Assembly: GCA_009936765.1 (NCBI GenBank)
Contig: JAACDL010000003.1
Coordinates: 1-18,760, forward strand
Length of the DNA stretch: 18,760 nt
From: Methanobacteriota archaeon
Lineage (GTDB): Archaea > Thermoplasmatota > Poseidoniia > Poseidoniales > Poseidoniaceae
Direction: 5' to 3'
In this document: positions 7,198-15,454 of the stretch, piece after piece
Layout: every line of letters begins with the position of its first letter
Numbering within the stretch: the stretch's first letter is position 1
The notes under the pieces: generated by a model
What the model was told of the DNA's origin: nothing
What the model saw: only the letters and a program-made list of their open reading frames with translations
The model's database searches: none
Translations under genes and position numbers: made by a program

Positions 7198-7236
7198 GAT
7201 TCTTGTGTGTGAGCGTTTTGGAGTGAGGTGAGCAGC

Positions 7237-8124
7237 ATGAATATTTCCAGGCTTGTCGTGTTACTCTTACTCGTAGGAGATATCATTGTCTTCTTCACGA
7301 TGCAGAGCGATTTTGACGAAAATGGACGCTGGGCAATAGTAGGCAGTATCCTCCTTTTGGCAATCATATGGGTTTACCTAGGAGATAGTCCTCAAAAAGA
7401 GCAACCTGTAAGAAAAGCACGCGCAGTAGTTGCCAGTTCAACTTCCAGTTCCGAAGATTCTGTAGATATTCCCGAAATAGTTGTTTTAGATGAAATGGAT
7501 GGAGCCTCACTGCGAGAAAGGAAGATGGCTAAAGTAGCAGCTAGCAAATATGTCGAAGACGAAGACATGGTGCAAGTAGATCCAGATGATGATTTCGAAG
7601 AGATTTCAGTTACCATAGAAGAAGTCCATGTAGCGGATGAGTTCGTTGTAGAAGTCTCACCGCAATCTATTGAAGATGCGAATATAGCAGCTCATATTCA
7701 AAACAAGAAAGAACAGCATGACCGAATACGTGTTCGAATAGAAGAGCGCAGAAGGGGACAGATGGCTGAAATCAGAGCTTCTACTGCAAAGATGTGGGAA
7801 GAGCATAGTGCTGGAGAAGATTTGGTTGGATTAATCCAAAGCGAAAGACATGGTCACGAAATCTTGGTTGAACCCGCCACTGCCGAAGCAGGCCACGTTT
7901 ACGGAGCCACACTTGTTAGAATCAATGATTCAACAATCCTCAAACTCAGAGTCCCATTAGACTCCGGTTATGTCGCAGTAGAGAGCGCAAGGGACAATAC
8001 AGAACTCCCAACCCTTCCTTTGGGGTTACCATCTCCTTCTGAATTGGGGTTGCCTGAACTTCCACCACCGCCTGGAGCATCAGGCGCACTAGCTGCATTG
8101 AAAGATGAGATGTCCCAAGATTGA
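7237..8124 (+). CDS. Membrane-anchored acidic coiled-coil protein, unknown function
   Basis: A 295-residue protein of no family I recognise. Two N-terminal helices (about 4-21 and 32-48) form a hairpin anchor with a short acidic turn. A long soluble part follows: a low-complexity, strongly acidic region (about 65-155, rich in SSSED, DEMD, DDDFEE), a charged helix likely to form a coiled coil (about 150-195), a small folded-looking region (DLVGLIQSERHGHEILVEPATAEAGHVYGATLVRI), and a proline-rich tail (PSPSELGLPELPPPP). GAGGTGA six bases before the ATG at 7237 fixes that start; the in-frame GTG at 7228 overlaps the ribosome-binding site. It starts 39 bases after rdgB and ends eight bases before the CPBP protease start, so it probably shares their operon. 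It might be a partner or substrate of that protease, which is inference from proximity. Confidence 0.85.
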   Translation: MNISRLVVLLLLVGDIIVFFTMQSDFDENGRWAIVGSILLLAIIWVYLGDSPQKEQPVRKARAVVASSTSSSEDSVDIPEIVVLDEMDGASLRERKMAKVAASKYVEDEDMVQVDPDDDFEEISVTIEEVHVADEFVVEVSPQSIEDANIAAHIQNKKEQHDRIRVRIEERRRGQMAEIRASTAKMWEEHSAGEDLVGLIQSERHGHEILVEPATAEAGHVYGATLVRINDSTILKLRVPLDSGYVAVESARDNTELPTLPLGLPSPSELGLPELPPPPGASGALAALKDEMSQD

Positions 8125-8132
8125 GGTTTTTG

Positions 8133-8843
8133 ATGCAAACAATTGCTGAAAAATCAACCACTGATAAGAGGCTGGCTCTGTACGGGCTTATTTTGGTAGC
8201 AATCGCACCAACAATTTCAGTTACTACTGGGTTTGTTTTGAAAGCAGGAATTCTAGCAATATTTGTCTTTATATTCACAAAATTATGGATGTTTGGCTTA
8301 CCTGCATTTTGGTATCTCAAAGTTGAGAATGGACAGAAGTCAATTTCTCTTCCTAAAATGGGAGGATGGTTAGTTTCTACACTACTTGGCATTGGAATGG
8401 CCGTAACTATTTTTCTAGTGTATTTTCTGCTGGGGGATTTGGTTTTATCGAGTGAAGATTTGACACTTATTCTGGAACCATTTGGATTAACTGTTCCATG
8501 GAAGTTGGCTATTGCAATTATATTCTGGATTTTTATCAACTCAGTACTTGAGGAATACGTTTTTCGCTGGTTCATAACTTCAAAAGTAGAACAATTAGTT
8601 GGAGGAAAATGGCCTCCAATACTAATCTCCGCTGCCATATTTACAGTTCACCATACGATTGCAATGGCTTATTTCATCGAGCCATTGGGTAATCTACTGG
8701 CTTCAATTGGAGTGTTCACAGGCGGTGTAATATTTTCTTGGATCTATGTTCAATACCGCAGTGTTTGGGTTGCGTGGGTCGCTCATGCAATTGCCGATGT
8801 GGCAATATTCGCAATCGCTTGGCAAATAATTGTAGGGTTCTAG
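8133..8843 (+). CDS. CPBP-family intramembrane metalloprotease (Abi/Rce1-like)
   Basis: A 236-residue protein with six to eight membrane helices and the three CPBP motifs: EEYVFR (140-145, matching EExxxR), FTVHH (170-174, FxxxH) and HAIAD (218-222, HxxxN/D). Known relatives include eukaryotic Rce1, which cleaves prenylated CAAX proteins, and bacterial proteases linked to bacteriocin self-immunity or protein processing. The natural substrate here cannot be read from the sequence. The ATG at 8133 has GAGGT five bases upstream. A TTG at 8121 in the same frame overlaps the previous stop and is less likely. Its stop codon abuts the stop of the enoyl-CoA hydratase on the other strand with no spacer. 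The association with the preceding membrane-anchored protein is tight (8-base gap). Confidence 0.9.
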   Translation: MQTIAEKSTTDKRLALYGLILVAIAPTISVTTGFVLKAGILAIFVFIFTKLWMFGLPAFWYLKVENGQKSISLPKMGGWLVSTLLGIGMAVTIFLVYFLLGDLVLSSEDLTLILEPFGLTVPWKLAIAIIFWIFINSVLEEYVFRWFITSKVEQLVGGKWPPILISAAIFTVHHTIAMAYFIEPLGNLLASIGVFTGGVIFSWIYVQYRSVWVAWVAHAIADVAIFAIAWQIIVGF

Positions 8844-9668
8844 TCACTTATGCACCCATTTAGGTTCACTTCTATCGAGGAATGCTTTGACGCCGATTTC
8901 TTTGTCTTCAGTATCGAATAGGTTTGCGAATGCAAGTGCTTCAATTTTGACTCCATCAGTCAAACTGTTATCCAAGGCTGCACGGATTGTTTTCTTTGCA
9001 ACTCTAAGTGTATGCATTGACTTTCCTGCGATTGTTTGTGCTAGTGACATAGTTGTGTCTAGTAATTCTTCAGGAGTGCACAATTGGTTAGCGATTCCTA
9101 GGCGATGAGCCTCTTCAGCACCAACATTATTACCGGTCATCATCATTTCCATTGCCTTTCCATAACCGACCAAATTAACCAGCCTCTGTGTTCCACCATA
9201 TCCTGGAATTAACCCTAATTTGATCTCTGGAGTACCGAATATAGCTCTAGTGCTTGCAATTCTAATGTCGCAAGAGCATGCAACTTCACAGCCTCCGCCC
9301 AATGCAAAACCATCGACCATTGCGATTGTGGGTTTTGACAGGTTCCAAATTGCTTCGATTGCGTTATCTGTGAACAATTCAAGGATATACTCAGAGCCCT
9401 TTCCAACGAATTCAGTGATGTCGGCACCAGCAACAAATGCGTTTGGTTTGGCGCGCTTACCTTCAGGTGGAGGGTTTGGCCCAGCACCTGTAATTACGAC
9501 ACATCTGACAGAATCATTATTTTCAGCCCATTCGCACATTTCTTTCAGTGCAGAACCGACGTCTTGGTTTAGTGCATTCAACTTATCTGGTCGATTGATA
9601 GTGACTTTAGCAATAACTCCATCTCCGCTCTCACAAGGGATTTCATCGATGATTACAACTTCGCTCAT
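8844..9668 (-). CDS. Enoyl-CoA hydratase/isomerase (crotonase family)
   Basis: A 274-residue cytoplasmic crotonase that most likely hydrates 2-enoyl-CoA in fatty-acid or branched-chain catabolism. Family landmarks are INRPDKLNALN (24-34), the CoA-binding and oxyanion segment AFVAGADITEF (77-87), GFALGGGCEVACSCDIRIAS (120-139) and FGTPEIKLGLIPGYGGTQRL (144-163). Both catalytic glutamates of true hydratases are present: E128 (GGCE) and E148 (TPEI). Between VVITGAG and AFVAGAD there are about 13 extra residues, proline-rich and basic (63-75, PNPPPEGKRAKPN), where relatives have a short turn. The ATG at 9668 is preceded by GGAGGT with only three bases between. An in-frame ATG at 9698 would add ten residues that include that ribosome-binding site. 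It is divergent from the ABC transporter. Confidence 0.94.
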   Translation of the reverse strand: MSEVVIIDEIPCESGDGVIAKVTINRPDKLNALNQDVGSALKEMCEWAENNDSVRCVVITGAGPNPPPEGKRAKPNAFVAGADITEFVGKGSEYILELFTDNAIEAIWNLSKPTIAMVDGFALGGGCEVACSCDIRIASTRAIFGTPEIKLGLIPGYGGTQRLVNLVGYGKAMEMMMTGNNVGAEEAHRLGIANQLCTPEELLDTTMSLAQTIAGKSMHTLRVAKKTIRAALDNSLTDGVKIEALAFANLFDTEDKEIGVKAFLDRSEPKWVHK

Positions 9669-9741
9669 ACCACCTCCGAGAAAGTCATAGCAAATCAATC
9701 CTTAAGCACACATTGAAGTTCGTGAGGCCCGCCCTAAGTAT

Positions 9742-10521
9742 ATGTCCGCCAACGAAGAGTCCTTGGTTGTAGCAAAGGATTTGGGTAAGAGATACGGTGA
9801 TTTCGTAGCCTTACACCCACTCAATGTCAAGGTAAGTTCCGGAGAGTTTTTCGGAGTATTTGGGCCGAACGGGGCTGGTAAATCCACATTTATCAAATTA
9901 CTAACAGGGCAACTGCGACCTAGTATTGGTGCTGTTGAGGTTTTAGGAATAGATGCCGCTAAAGACCCTCAAAAACTCAAAGCCAACATCGGAATCGTAC
10001 CAGAGTCAGAGTCTCCCCCATCATATCTAACCCCTAGTGAGTTTTTGCAATTCGTTGGTAAATTACGTGGAATCGATGACTTGGACCATAAAGTCGAACA
10101 TTGGATGGATTGGTTTGGTTTACAAGAAAAGAGTGACACTATGTGCAAAGACTTGTCAAAGGGTCAAAGGCAAAAAGTCATGTTAGCATCAGCATTTATT
10201 CACGAGCCAAGGTTATTATTTTTGGATGAACCATTCGCCAATCTTGATCCGATCTATCAAAGGAAATGCCGTCAATGGTTGCATGATATGGTTGCTGGAG
10301 GGGGAACCATTTTCCTCTGTTCTCACGTTTTAGAAATGGCAGAAAGAATGTGTAATCGTATGGCTATTATCAACAATGGAAAGGTATTGGCTGCAGGAAC
10401 CGTGAAGGGACTTAAAGAATCAGAAAGTGAAACATTAGAAGATGTTTTCATACGGCTGGTTGGTCATTCAATTCAAGAAGCAGAGAGATTAAGCGATGAA
10501 GGTGTGAACGAGGAGGAATAA
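9742..10521 (+). CDS. ABC transporter ATP-binding protein
   Basis: A 259-residue nucleotide-binding subunit of an ABC-2-type exporter. It shows Walker A GPNGAGKST (41-49), the Q-loop region IGIVPESE (83-90, with Glu where many families have Gln), signature LSKGQRQK (138-145), Walker B LLFLDEP (158-164, with the catalytic Glu) and the switch His in LCSH (192-195). The sequence resembles ATPases of drug, lipid or sodium exporters (CcmA/NatA group), which cannot be told apart without their substrates. The last 30 residues form an acidic tail. No Shine-Dalgarno lies near the ATG at 9742, which suggests a leaderless transcript. It ends two bases before the permease gene starts, and the permease ribosome-binding site lies in its last codons, so the two are coupled. 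Confidence 0.95.
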   Translation: MSANEESLVVAKDLGKRYGDFVALHPLNVKVSSGEFFGVFGPNGAGKSTFIKLLTGQLRPSIGAVEVLGIDAAKDPQKLKANIGIVPESESPPSYLTPSEFLQFVGKLRGIDDLDHKVEHWMDWFGLQEKSDTMCKDLSKGQRQKVMLASAFIHEPRLLFLDEPFANLDPIYQRKCRQWLHDMVAGGGTIFLCSHVLEMAERMCNRMAIINNGKVLAAGTVKGLKESESETLEDVFIRLVGHSIQEAERLSDEGVNEEE

Positions 10522-10523
10522 AT

Positions 10524-12221
10524 TTGTCTGCATCGATTACCAGTAGAGATTGGTCTGAAGTGACAGACCAATCACTCCCCGAATCACTTGGTTCTGGTGG
10601 AGGAGGTATTCATTTGCATAACCCCCTTGTAGGTTGGAAAGCATTCTCTGCAACTTTCAAAGTAATGTTTGTTGAAGAATTTAGGGAAAACCTGGATTTT
10701 GCAAAGAAAAGAAGAATCCTTCTATTTCCATTACTGGTAGCATTAGTGACAATGATTGCTACAATCGGACTCCAGTTCTTAGTGGGGGAAGGTGCGGCTC
10801 AAGGAGCAGACTCATTGTCTGATTCGAAGTCATTTTCTTGGGGAGACATGCGCATAGCTCTCCATCTACCATTGTTATTGTTTAGTTTAGGAATGGGGTC
10901 ATTCGCCTTCTTAGGGCGCGAGAAAGTTCTAGCAAGGACTGGTACCAAGAATTACATTTTGGCATCTCCTGCTCTACAACCTTTGACCAACCCTACTGCA
11001 CATTTTGCTTACTACATGAAGGATTTATCCTACTACGTAATGCTTATTCTGACTCCGGTAATTACCGGAATGGGTGTTGGGATTTTACTGGAGAGTTTCA
11101 CCAATGTTAGCACGCCTCTCGAGTTCAGCAGTTTGCCTCGGACATGGATTGCTATGGTTGTAACATTGGCTCAAGGATTGGCTTTCTCATTCATAGCCTC
11201 TTCTCTGTGGCTGCTTGGTGGCTGGGTAAGCCGCATCACACCATTGGCAGTTATTGGACTCGGGACTACAATTGGGCTTGGCATAATACCTAGAGAATAT
11301 TTCCTCTGGGGGCTTGCAACACAGCAACCAGATGGTATTCTATTGGCAGTTCCAGCCTTAGCAATTTCAGTACTACTCGCTTGGATAGCATCGCAATTAA
11401 TATTGGATGATTTCGAAGTTAAAGTCGTTTCAAAGAAAGAAATATTCCTTCCCGCATGGAATCGTTTAGGTTTCTTAGGAAACGGCCCTCTAAGATTACT
11501 AGTGGCAAAGGAAGCAGTAGATTTGGTACGTTCAGGTTCATTGAAGAAAATGACAGTATCCTACTCTGTGCCTCTGGTCGTTCTCTTGCTAATGGCTTGG
11601 TTAGTTGACTTTGCAGAAGCGCCCATCCCAATCAATCTGCTCTCTTACGCTCCATTTTTGGGATTCTTCGGTTTCAATTTTTATTCATGGCTAACCGCGT
11701 TAGATTCTCCAGAACACATGAATGGATTGCCCCTTAGTGTCCCCCAATTGATCAGAGCCAAAGTGACAGTGTATTTCCTAGCAACAACATGGATCTCGGT
11801 GATATTCCTATGTTTGATGGCTTGGAAGTTAGATGAATGGGCTGTTCTACCAGTTGGCTTAATCGTAATGATTGCGAATAGCATTTACATTGTTTGTCTA
11901 ACAGCCTTCTTGATGGGTTTGGCTCCTAATAAAGCGATATTTGATGCTAAAATAATGACCTGGTTTTGGATAGGAACAGTAATTCCTCTACTTTCTTTAT
12001 TCCTTCTTTCATTCACTCAAGGAGATGTATCGTTTTACGAGAATTGGGCCGACCAAGTTGGAGATAGAGGATTGCAAGCTGAAGCCGTCGATTTTGACAA
12101 TGCACAAATGGCTGCAGGTTTCAAAGGTATTCTTTGGGTAAGTGTTGGCTTGGTGGGTGCTTCAATTATCTTGATGAAACTACTTGACCGCAAATGGGGA
12201 AGGGCAGAGTTCAACAATTGA
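10524..12221 (+). CDS. ABC-2-type transporter permease, large multi-pass
   Basis: A 565-residue integral membrane protein with roughly 11-12 hydrophobic helices: near 66-86, 112-130, 170-190, 207-232, 238-252, 270-293, 346-361, 373-391, 414-433, 440-465, 475-497 and 533-551. Two halves, each opening with a cytoplasmic segment followed by about six helices, suggest an internally duplicated ABC-2 permease. The first 55 residues are polar and cytoplasmic, with a GSGGGG run. The start is TTG, supported by GGAGG seven bases upstream. Its position directly after the ATPase gene makes it that ATPase's partner. The substrate is unknown; export of a lipid, peptide or drug is typical of such pairs. I assign this from topology and context; the sequence itself shows no diagnostic motif. 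Confidence 0.88.
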   Translation: MSASITSRDWSEVTDQSLPESLGSGGGGIHLHNPLVGWKAFSATFKVMFVEEFRENLDFAKKRRILLFPLLVALVTMIATIGLQFLVGEGAAQGADSLSDSKSFSWGDMRIALHLPLLLFSLGMGSFAFLGREKVLARTGTKNYILASPALQPLTNPTAHFAYYMKDLSYYVMLILTPVITGMGVGILLESFTNVSTPLEFSSLPRTWIAMVVTLAQGLAFSFIASSLWLLGGWVSRITPLAVIGLGTTIGLGIIPREYFLWGLATQQPDGILLAVPALAISVLLAWIASQLILDDFEVKVVSKKEIFLPAWNRLGFLGNGPLRLLVAKEAVDLVRSGSLKKMTVSYSVPLVVLLLMAWLVDFAEAPIPINLLSYAPFLGFFGFNFYSWLTALDSPEHMNGLPLSVPQLIRAKVTVYFLATTWISVIFLCLMAWKLDEWAVLPVGLIVMIANSIYIVCLTAFLMGLAPNKAIFDAKIMTWFWIGTVIPLLSLFLLSFTQGDVSFYENWADQVGDRGLQAEAVDFDNAQMAAGFKGILWVSVGLVGASIILMKLLDRKWGRAEFNN

Positions 12222-12239
12222 AACCTTCCCGTTGCTAAT

Positions 12240-12785
12240 ATGGGACTCGTAATTGCAGTCAGTGGACTGCCTGCTGCTGGCAAAGGAGAGTTCGCAGCGA
12301 TACTGGAGTCTAGAGGTATTCCTGTCCGTTCAATGGGAGACATGGTCAGAGCTGAAGTCCGAGCACGAGGGATACCAGAGGCCCCCCAAGTGTTTGGGGA
12401 AATCGCTACCCAGTTGCGTGCTGAACATGGAGATGATGTCTTGGCGCATCGATTGACTGAAGCGGTGAATCATTTGTTGATGGACAATCCAATAGTCTTG
12501 ATTGAAGGGTTGAGAGGGACCGCTGAAAGAGAAGTTTTCGTAGATAGTTGGAACGACAAGTTCCTAGTTGTTGCAGTTACAGCATCTAAAGGGTTGAGGT
12601 TCGAGAGAGTCCAATCCAGAGCACGTTCCGAAGATGGCGATTTGTCCGATCTGGAAAAAAGAGACGCCAGAGAGGCAGGTTGGGGGCTTGATGTTATCAT
12701 TGCCGAAGCCGATATTACATTTCCAAATGAATCCAATCTCGAGGACTTAGAATCCAGTGTTTCGGCTTGGCTCAATACTCTGTGA
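12240..12785 (+). CDS. UPF0200-family nucleotide kinase-like ATPase
   Basis: A 181-residue P-loop protein matching the archaeal UPF0200 family, which resembles adenylate and dephospho-CoA kinases but has no settled function as far as I know. Visible are the Walker A GLPAAGKGEF (9-18), the conserved SMGDMVRAEVRARG (31-44), the substrate-side IEGLRGTAEREVF (88-100), the lid-like basic segment RFERVQSRARSEDG (120-133), ERD-like EKRDARE (139-145) and EADITFPNE (156-164). The ATG at 12240 is 18 bases after the ABC permease stop and has no Shine-Dalgarno. It could be read through from the ABC genes or start its own leaderless transcript. The stop codon lies within the left arm of a strong hairpin. 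Confidence 0.9.
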   Translation: MGLVIAVSGLPAAGKGEFAAILESRGIPVRSMGDMVRAEVRARGIPEAPQVFGEIATQLRAEHGDDVLAHRLTEAVNHLLMDNPIVLIEGLRGTAEREVFVDSWNDKFLVVAVTASKGLRFERVQSRARSEDGDLSDLEKRDAREAGWGLDVIIAEADITFPNESNLEDLESSVSAWLNTL

Positions 12786-12808
12786 GAGGGCCCGTAGGGC
12801 CCCTCACA
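12781..12808 (+). terminator. GC-rich hairpin at the end of the UPF0200 gene (possible terminator or processing site)
   Basis: TGTGAG-A-GGGCCC, loop GTA, GGGCCC-CTCACA: twelve pairs with one unpaired A. The hairpin includes the UPF0200 stop codon. It is not followed by a T-tract, so it is not a standard intrinsic terminator. It may instead mark an RNA boundary between the kinase gene and the pilus operon. Confidence 0.4.
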
Positions 12809-12865
12809 ATGGCGAAAGGTCATAACCGAGGGTAACCGTGTCTTGGGTGTCAGGGGGTTCTACAT

Positions 12866-14389
12866 ATGGCAAAAAAAAGTGGAGGTGGCCAAAAGAGGCA
12901 GCGCAACCAACAACGTGCAATGTACGATGAACTTGACAAGTATCCGGTTATGCCACCGCATGCTTTCGCTAGAATTGTCCGTGATAAGAGGACACTGAAC
13001 ATCATTTACCAAATTATTGAACCTCCATTGAACAAGAAAGAGCAAGAATGGAGGGATGAACTGTTAGACATCTTCATCCGCTCACTAACTGCAGATATCG
13101 AAGAAATCGATGCGGACCCTACTGCTTATCTGCGTACTGCAATGGACAAAGTCATCAAAGCATATGGACTTAAGATAAACAAAAAGTCGAAATCAAAGCT
13201 GTTCTACTATCTCAGAAGAGACCTGGTAGGGTACGGTAAAATGGACGTTCTAATGAACGACGCCAACGTAGAAGACGTATCTCTCGACGGTACAAATGTA
13301 CCAATTTTCGCCTACCATCGTAAATTCGAATCAGTGGAAACAACCTGTGTTTGGGAAACTGACCACGAATTGGAATCATATGTTATCAAGTTGGCACAGC
13401 GATGTGGTAAGCACATTTCAGTTGCTGACCCGCTACTGGATGCTACCCTGATGGATGGTTCGAGAATTGTCATGAAGTTGGGGCGTGAAGTTTCTACTCG
13501 TGGTTCAGCATTTTGTATTCGAAGATTCAAGGATGATCCGTTTTCTCCTTGCGACATCATCGCTTTCCGAACATTGTCATCATTGATGGGCGCCTATCTT
13601 TGGGTCGCTTTCCAAAATGAAGTTCCGATGCTATTCGTAGGAGGTACTGCATCTGGAAAGACAACTACACTGAACGCAATGTGTATCTTTATTCCATGGC
13701 AGATGAAGATTGTAAGTATTGAATCAACTCGTGAAGTAAACATTCCTCAACCAAACTGGGTTCCTGGTTTGACAAGACAAGGTTTCGGTGGAGAATCCAA
13801 CGAAGGAGAGATTGGAGAATTCGAGTTACTAAAGGCTGCTCTTCGTGAACGACCTGAGTACATTATCGTGGGTGAAATCCGTGGTGCTGAAGCGTATGTT
13901 CTATTCCAGGCAATGGCTACAGGTCACTGCGCATACTCCACAGTGCACGCAGATTCAGTAGCTTCACTTGTTCACCGTCTCGAGAACAAACCAATCGACA
14001 TACCTCGTGTTCTACTTCCTGCTCTAGAAGGATGTGTTATTCAGATTCAGACCCGTATTAACGGTAGACGTGTTAGAAGGACTAAGCAAATAGTCGAGAT
14101 TGTTGGTATCGATCCAAATTCTTTGGAAATAATTACCAACGAAGTTTTCCGATGGAATGTAGGGAATGATGATTTCATCTTCTCAGGTAAGTCATACGTC
14201 TTAGAGAAGATTATGGTTAAAATCAATTATAGTCAAGATGAGATGCGTAGGGAATTGAGGACAAGAAAGAGAATCCTTGAATGGATGGTTCTGAATGATA
14301 TACGAAAGGCTGACCAAGTTAGCCAGATAATCACCGAATATTACGTGCGCCCGCACGAGATTCTAGCACGTGTTGACGGTCTACGTTGA
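12866..14389 (+). CDS. Type II/IV secretion system motor ATPase (archaeal pilus/ArlI-like)
   Basis: A 507-residue cytoplasmic hexameric motor of the GspE/TadA/ArlI superfamily that would power assembly of an archaeal type IV pilus-like filament. The N-terminal 20 residues are strongly basic. The N-terminal domain (about 100-240) includes LVGYGKMDVLMNDANVEDVSLDG (120-142). The core has Walker A GGTASGKTT (259-267), SIESTREV (284-291, Asp-box position), Walker B YIIVGEIRGAEA (332-343, with E337) and the His box GHCAYSTVHAD (353-363). The C-terminal 80 residues are charged. It has normal length for archaeal pilus ATPases. The ATG at 12866 follows a weak GGGGG-type ribosome site. It heads a same-strand run with two platform proteins and two small membrane-anchored proteins, separated from upstream genes by an 80-base leader with a hairpin. 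Confidence 0.95.
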   Translation: MAKKSGGGQKRQRNQQRAMYDELDKYPVMPPHAFARIVRDKRTLNIIYQIIEPPLNKKEQEWRDELLDIFIRSLTADIEEIDADPTAYLRTAMDKVIKAYGLKINKKSKSKLFYYLRRDLVGYGKMDVLMNDANVEDVSLDGTNVPIFAYHRKFESVETTCVWETDHELESYVIKLAQRCGKHISVADPLLDATLMDGSRIVMKLGREVSTRGSAFCIRRFKDDPFSPCDIIAFRTLSSLMGAYLWVAFQNEVPMLFVGGTASGKTTTLNAMCIFIPWQMKIVSIESTREVNIPQPNWVPGLTRQGFGGESNEGEIGEFELLKAALRERPEYIIVGEIRGAEAYVLFQAMATGHCAYSTVHADSVASLVHRLENKPIDIPRVLLPALEGCVIQIQTRINGRRVRRTKQIVEIVGIDPNSLEIITNEVFRWNVGNDDFIFSGKSYVLEKIMVKINYSQDEMRRELRTRKRILEWMVLNDIRKADQVSQIITEYYVRPHEILARVDGLR

Positions 14390-14419
14390 TTCAAACAATA
14401 TGATATGGAGGTGTGATGA

Positions 14420-15439
14420 ATGGAGTTAACTGCTTGGCAAAAAATCTGCCACAGAATTCTAGGCCGTGCTTTCAAGAAGCGAGCACGAAACGACAAAAAA
14501 CTCTCTGATGATCTTGTCAAAGGGAACCTGCCGATAATGCCCGAAGTCTATCTGGCACAAGTTTTCGTAACTACCGTCGCTGTTGCGATAATCTGTGGTA
14601 TGCTCCTTGGTGCAATATTCATGCCAGATATCGGTTTAATAGATTGGTATGAGTCTAGGCCCGATGTTTCATTCGCTCAGGCCTGCTATGAATGGGAATA
14701 TTGGAATGGAGACCTTGTTGATGAAACGCTCGAGAGCAGAGGATGCCCATACTATCAGTACATGGAGTTCCCAATCTTTGCAAAGTTAGGACTTCCAATC
14801 GTTCTTGGGTTCTTAGTTCCATTTGGTACATTCAGATACCTGAAAGGCGCTGCCGCAAGAGCAGCTAAACTTCGTGGAATCGCACTTGAGAAGTTCCTGC
14901 CATATGCTGCATCTTATACCGCTGCAATGGCTGCAGCAAATGCGACACCTCACAAGATTTTCAAATCTTTAGCACTGAACGGTGACATCTACGGAGAGAT
15001 TGCTTACGACTCTGCAATGATTTATCGAGACGTTTCGTTATTAGGTTACGATCTTCTTACCGCTATGAAAATGGCTGTTGATAGGGCCGCATCGCCGTGG
15101 ATGACAGAATTCTTCCAAGGAATGGTTGGAACATTAACTGCTGGAGGTTCATTGAAATTGTATTTCTTAAATCGCGCTGAACACTACATGCGTGAGAACA
15201 GAACTAGGTTACACGAGTTCCTTGAATCATTAGCAATGCTAGCTGAATCATATGTTGTGGTAGCAGTTGCTATGCCTCTGTTCCTAATTGTTATGCTCGT
15301 AATTATGTTCTGGGTTAGTGGTGCAGGTGCACAAATGGAAGAGAGTACATTGTACTTGGTTGTCTTATTGGTGCTACCTATGATTCACGCAATGTTTGCT
15401 TTCATTGTATGGTCGTCTAGCGAAGAACAAAAAATGTGA
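14420..15439 (+). CDS. Type II secretion/pilus platform protein (TadC/ArlJ-like), first copy
   Basis: A 339-residue inner-membrane platform protein with a T2SSF-type domain. Predicted helices lie at about 43-66, 119-140, 275-300 and 308-331. The cytoplasmic domain between the second and third (about 150-270) contains LRGIALEKFLPYAASYTAAMAAANATPHKIFKSLA, the characteristic helical pattern of archaeal FlaJ/TadC proteins. An exported loop of about 50 residues (69-117) carries two cysteines, C89 and C109, which could form a disulfide outside the cell. GGAGGTG six bases before the ATG supports the start, and the gene follows the motor ATPase by 30 bases. It most likely binds the motor and passes its rotation or extension to the filament subunits. 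The pair with the next gene suggests a two-part platform. Confidence 0.92.
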   Translation: MELTAWQKICHRILGRAFKKRARNDKKLSDDLVKGNLPIMPEVYLAQVFVTTVAVAIICGMLLGAIFMPDIGLIDWYESRPDVSFAQACYEWEYWNGDLVDETLESRGCPYYQYMEFPIFAKLGLPIVLGFLVPFGTFRYLKGAAARAAKLRGIALEKFLPYAASYTAAMAAANATPHKIFKSLALNGDIYGEIAYDSAMIYRDVSLLGYDLLTAMKMAVDRAASPWMTEFFQGMVGTLTAGGSLKLYFLNRAEHYMRENRTRLHEFLESLAMLAESYVVVAVAMPLFLIVMLVIMFWVSGAGAQMEESTLYLVVLLVLPMIHAMFAFIVWSSSEEQKM

Positions 15440-15454
15440 TCAGGAGGTGAGATA

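Noticed and set aside
7228..7236. GTG start for the acidic membrane protein
   Set aside because: The GAGGTGA ribosome site overlaps this codon and is correctly spaced for the ATG at 7237.
7946..8638. 230-residue minus-strand open frame
   Set aside because: It lies opposite the CPBP protease and the end of the acidic protein, both of which have motifs or ribosome sites; its translation has no domain or membrane pattern.
12035..12343. Minus-strand open frame across the permease/kinase junction
   Set aside because: It spans two well-supported plus-strand genes, and its composition is that of an antisense frame.
12866..15439. Archaellum (swimming) operon
   Set aside because: No archaellin, ArlH, ArlG/F or ArlX homologue is present, and the two platform genes plus small DUF-like proteins fit pilus operons better.
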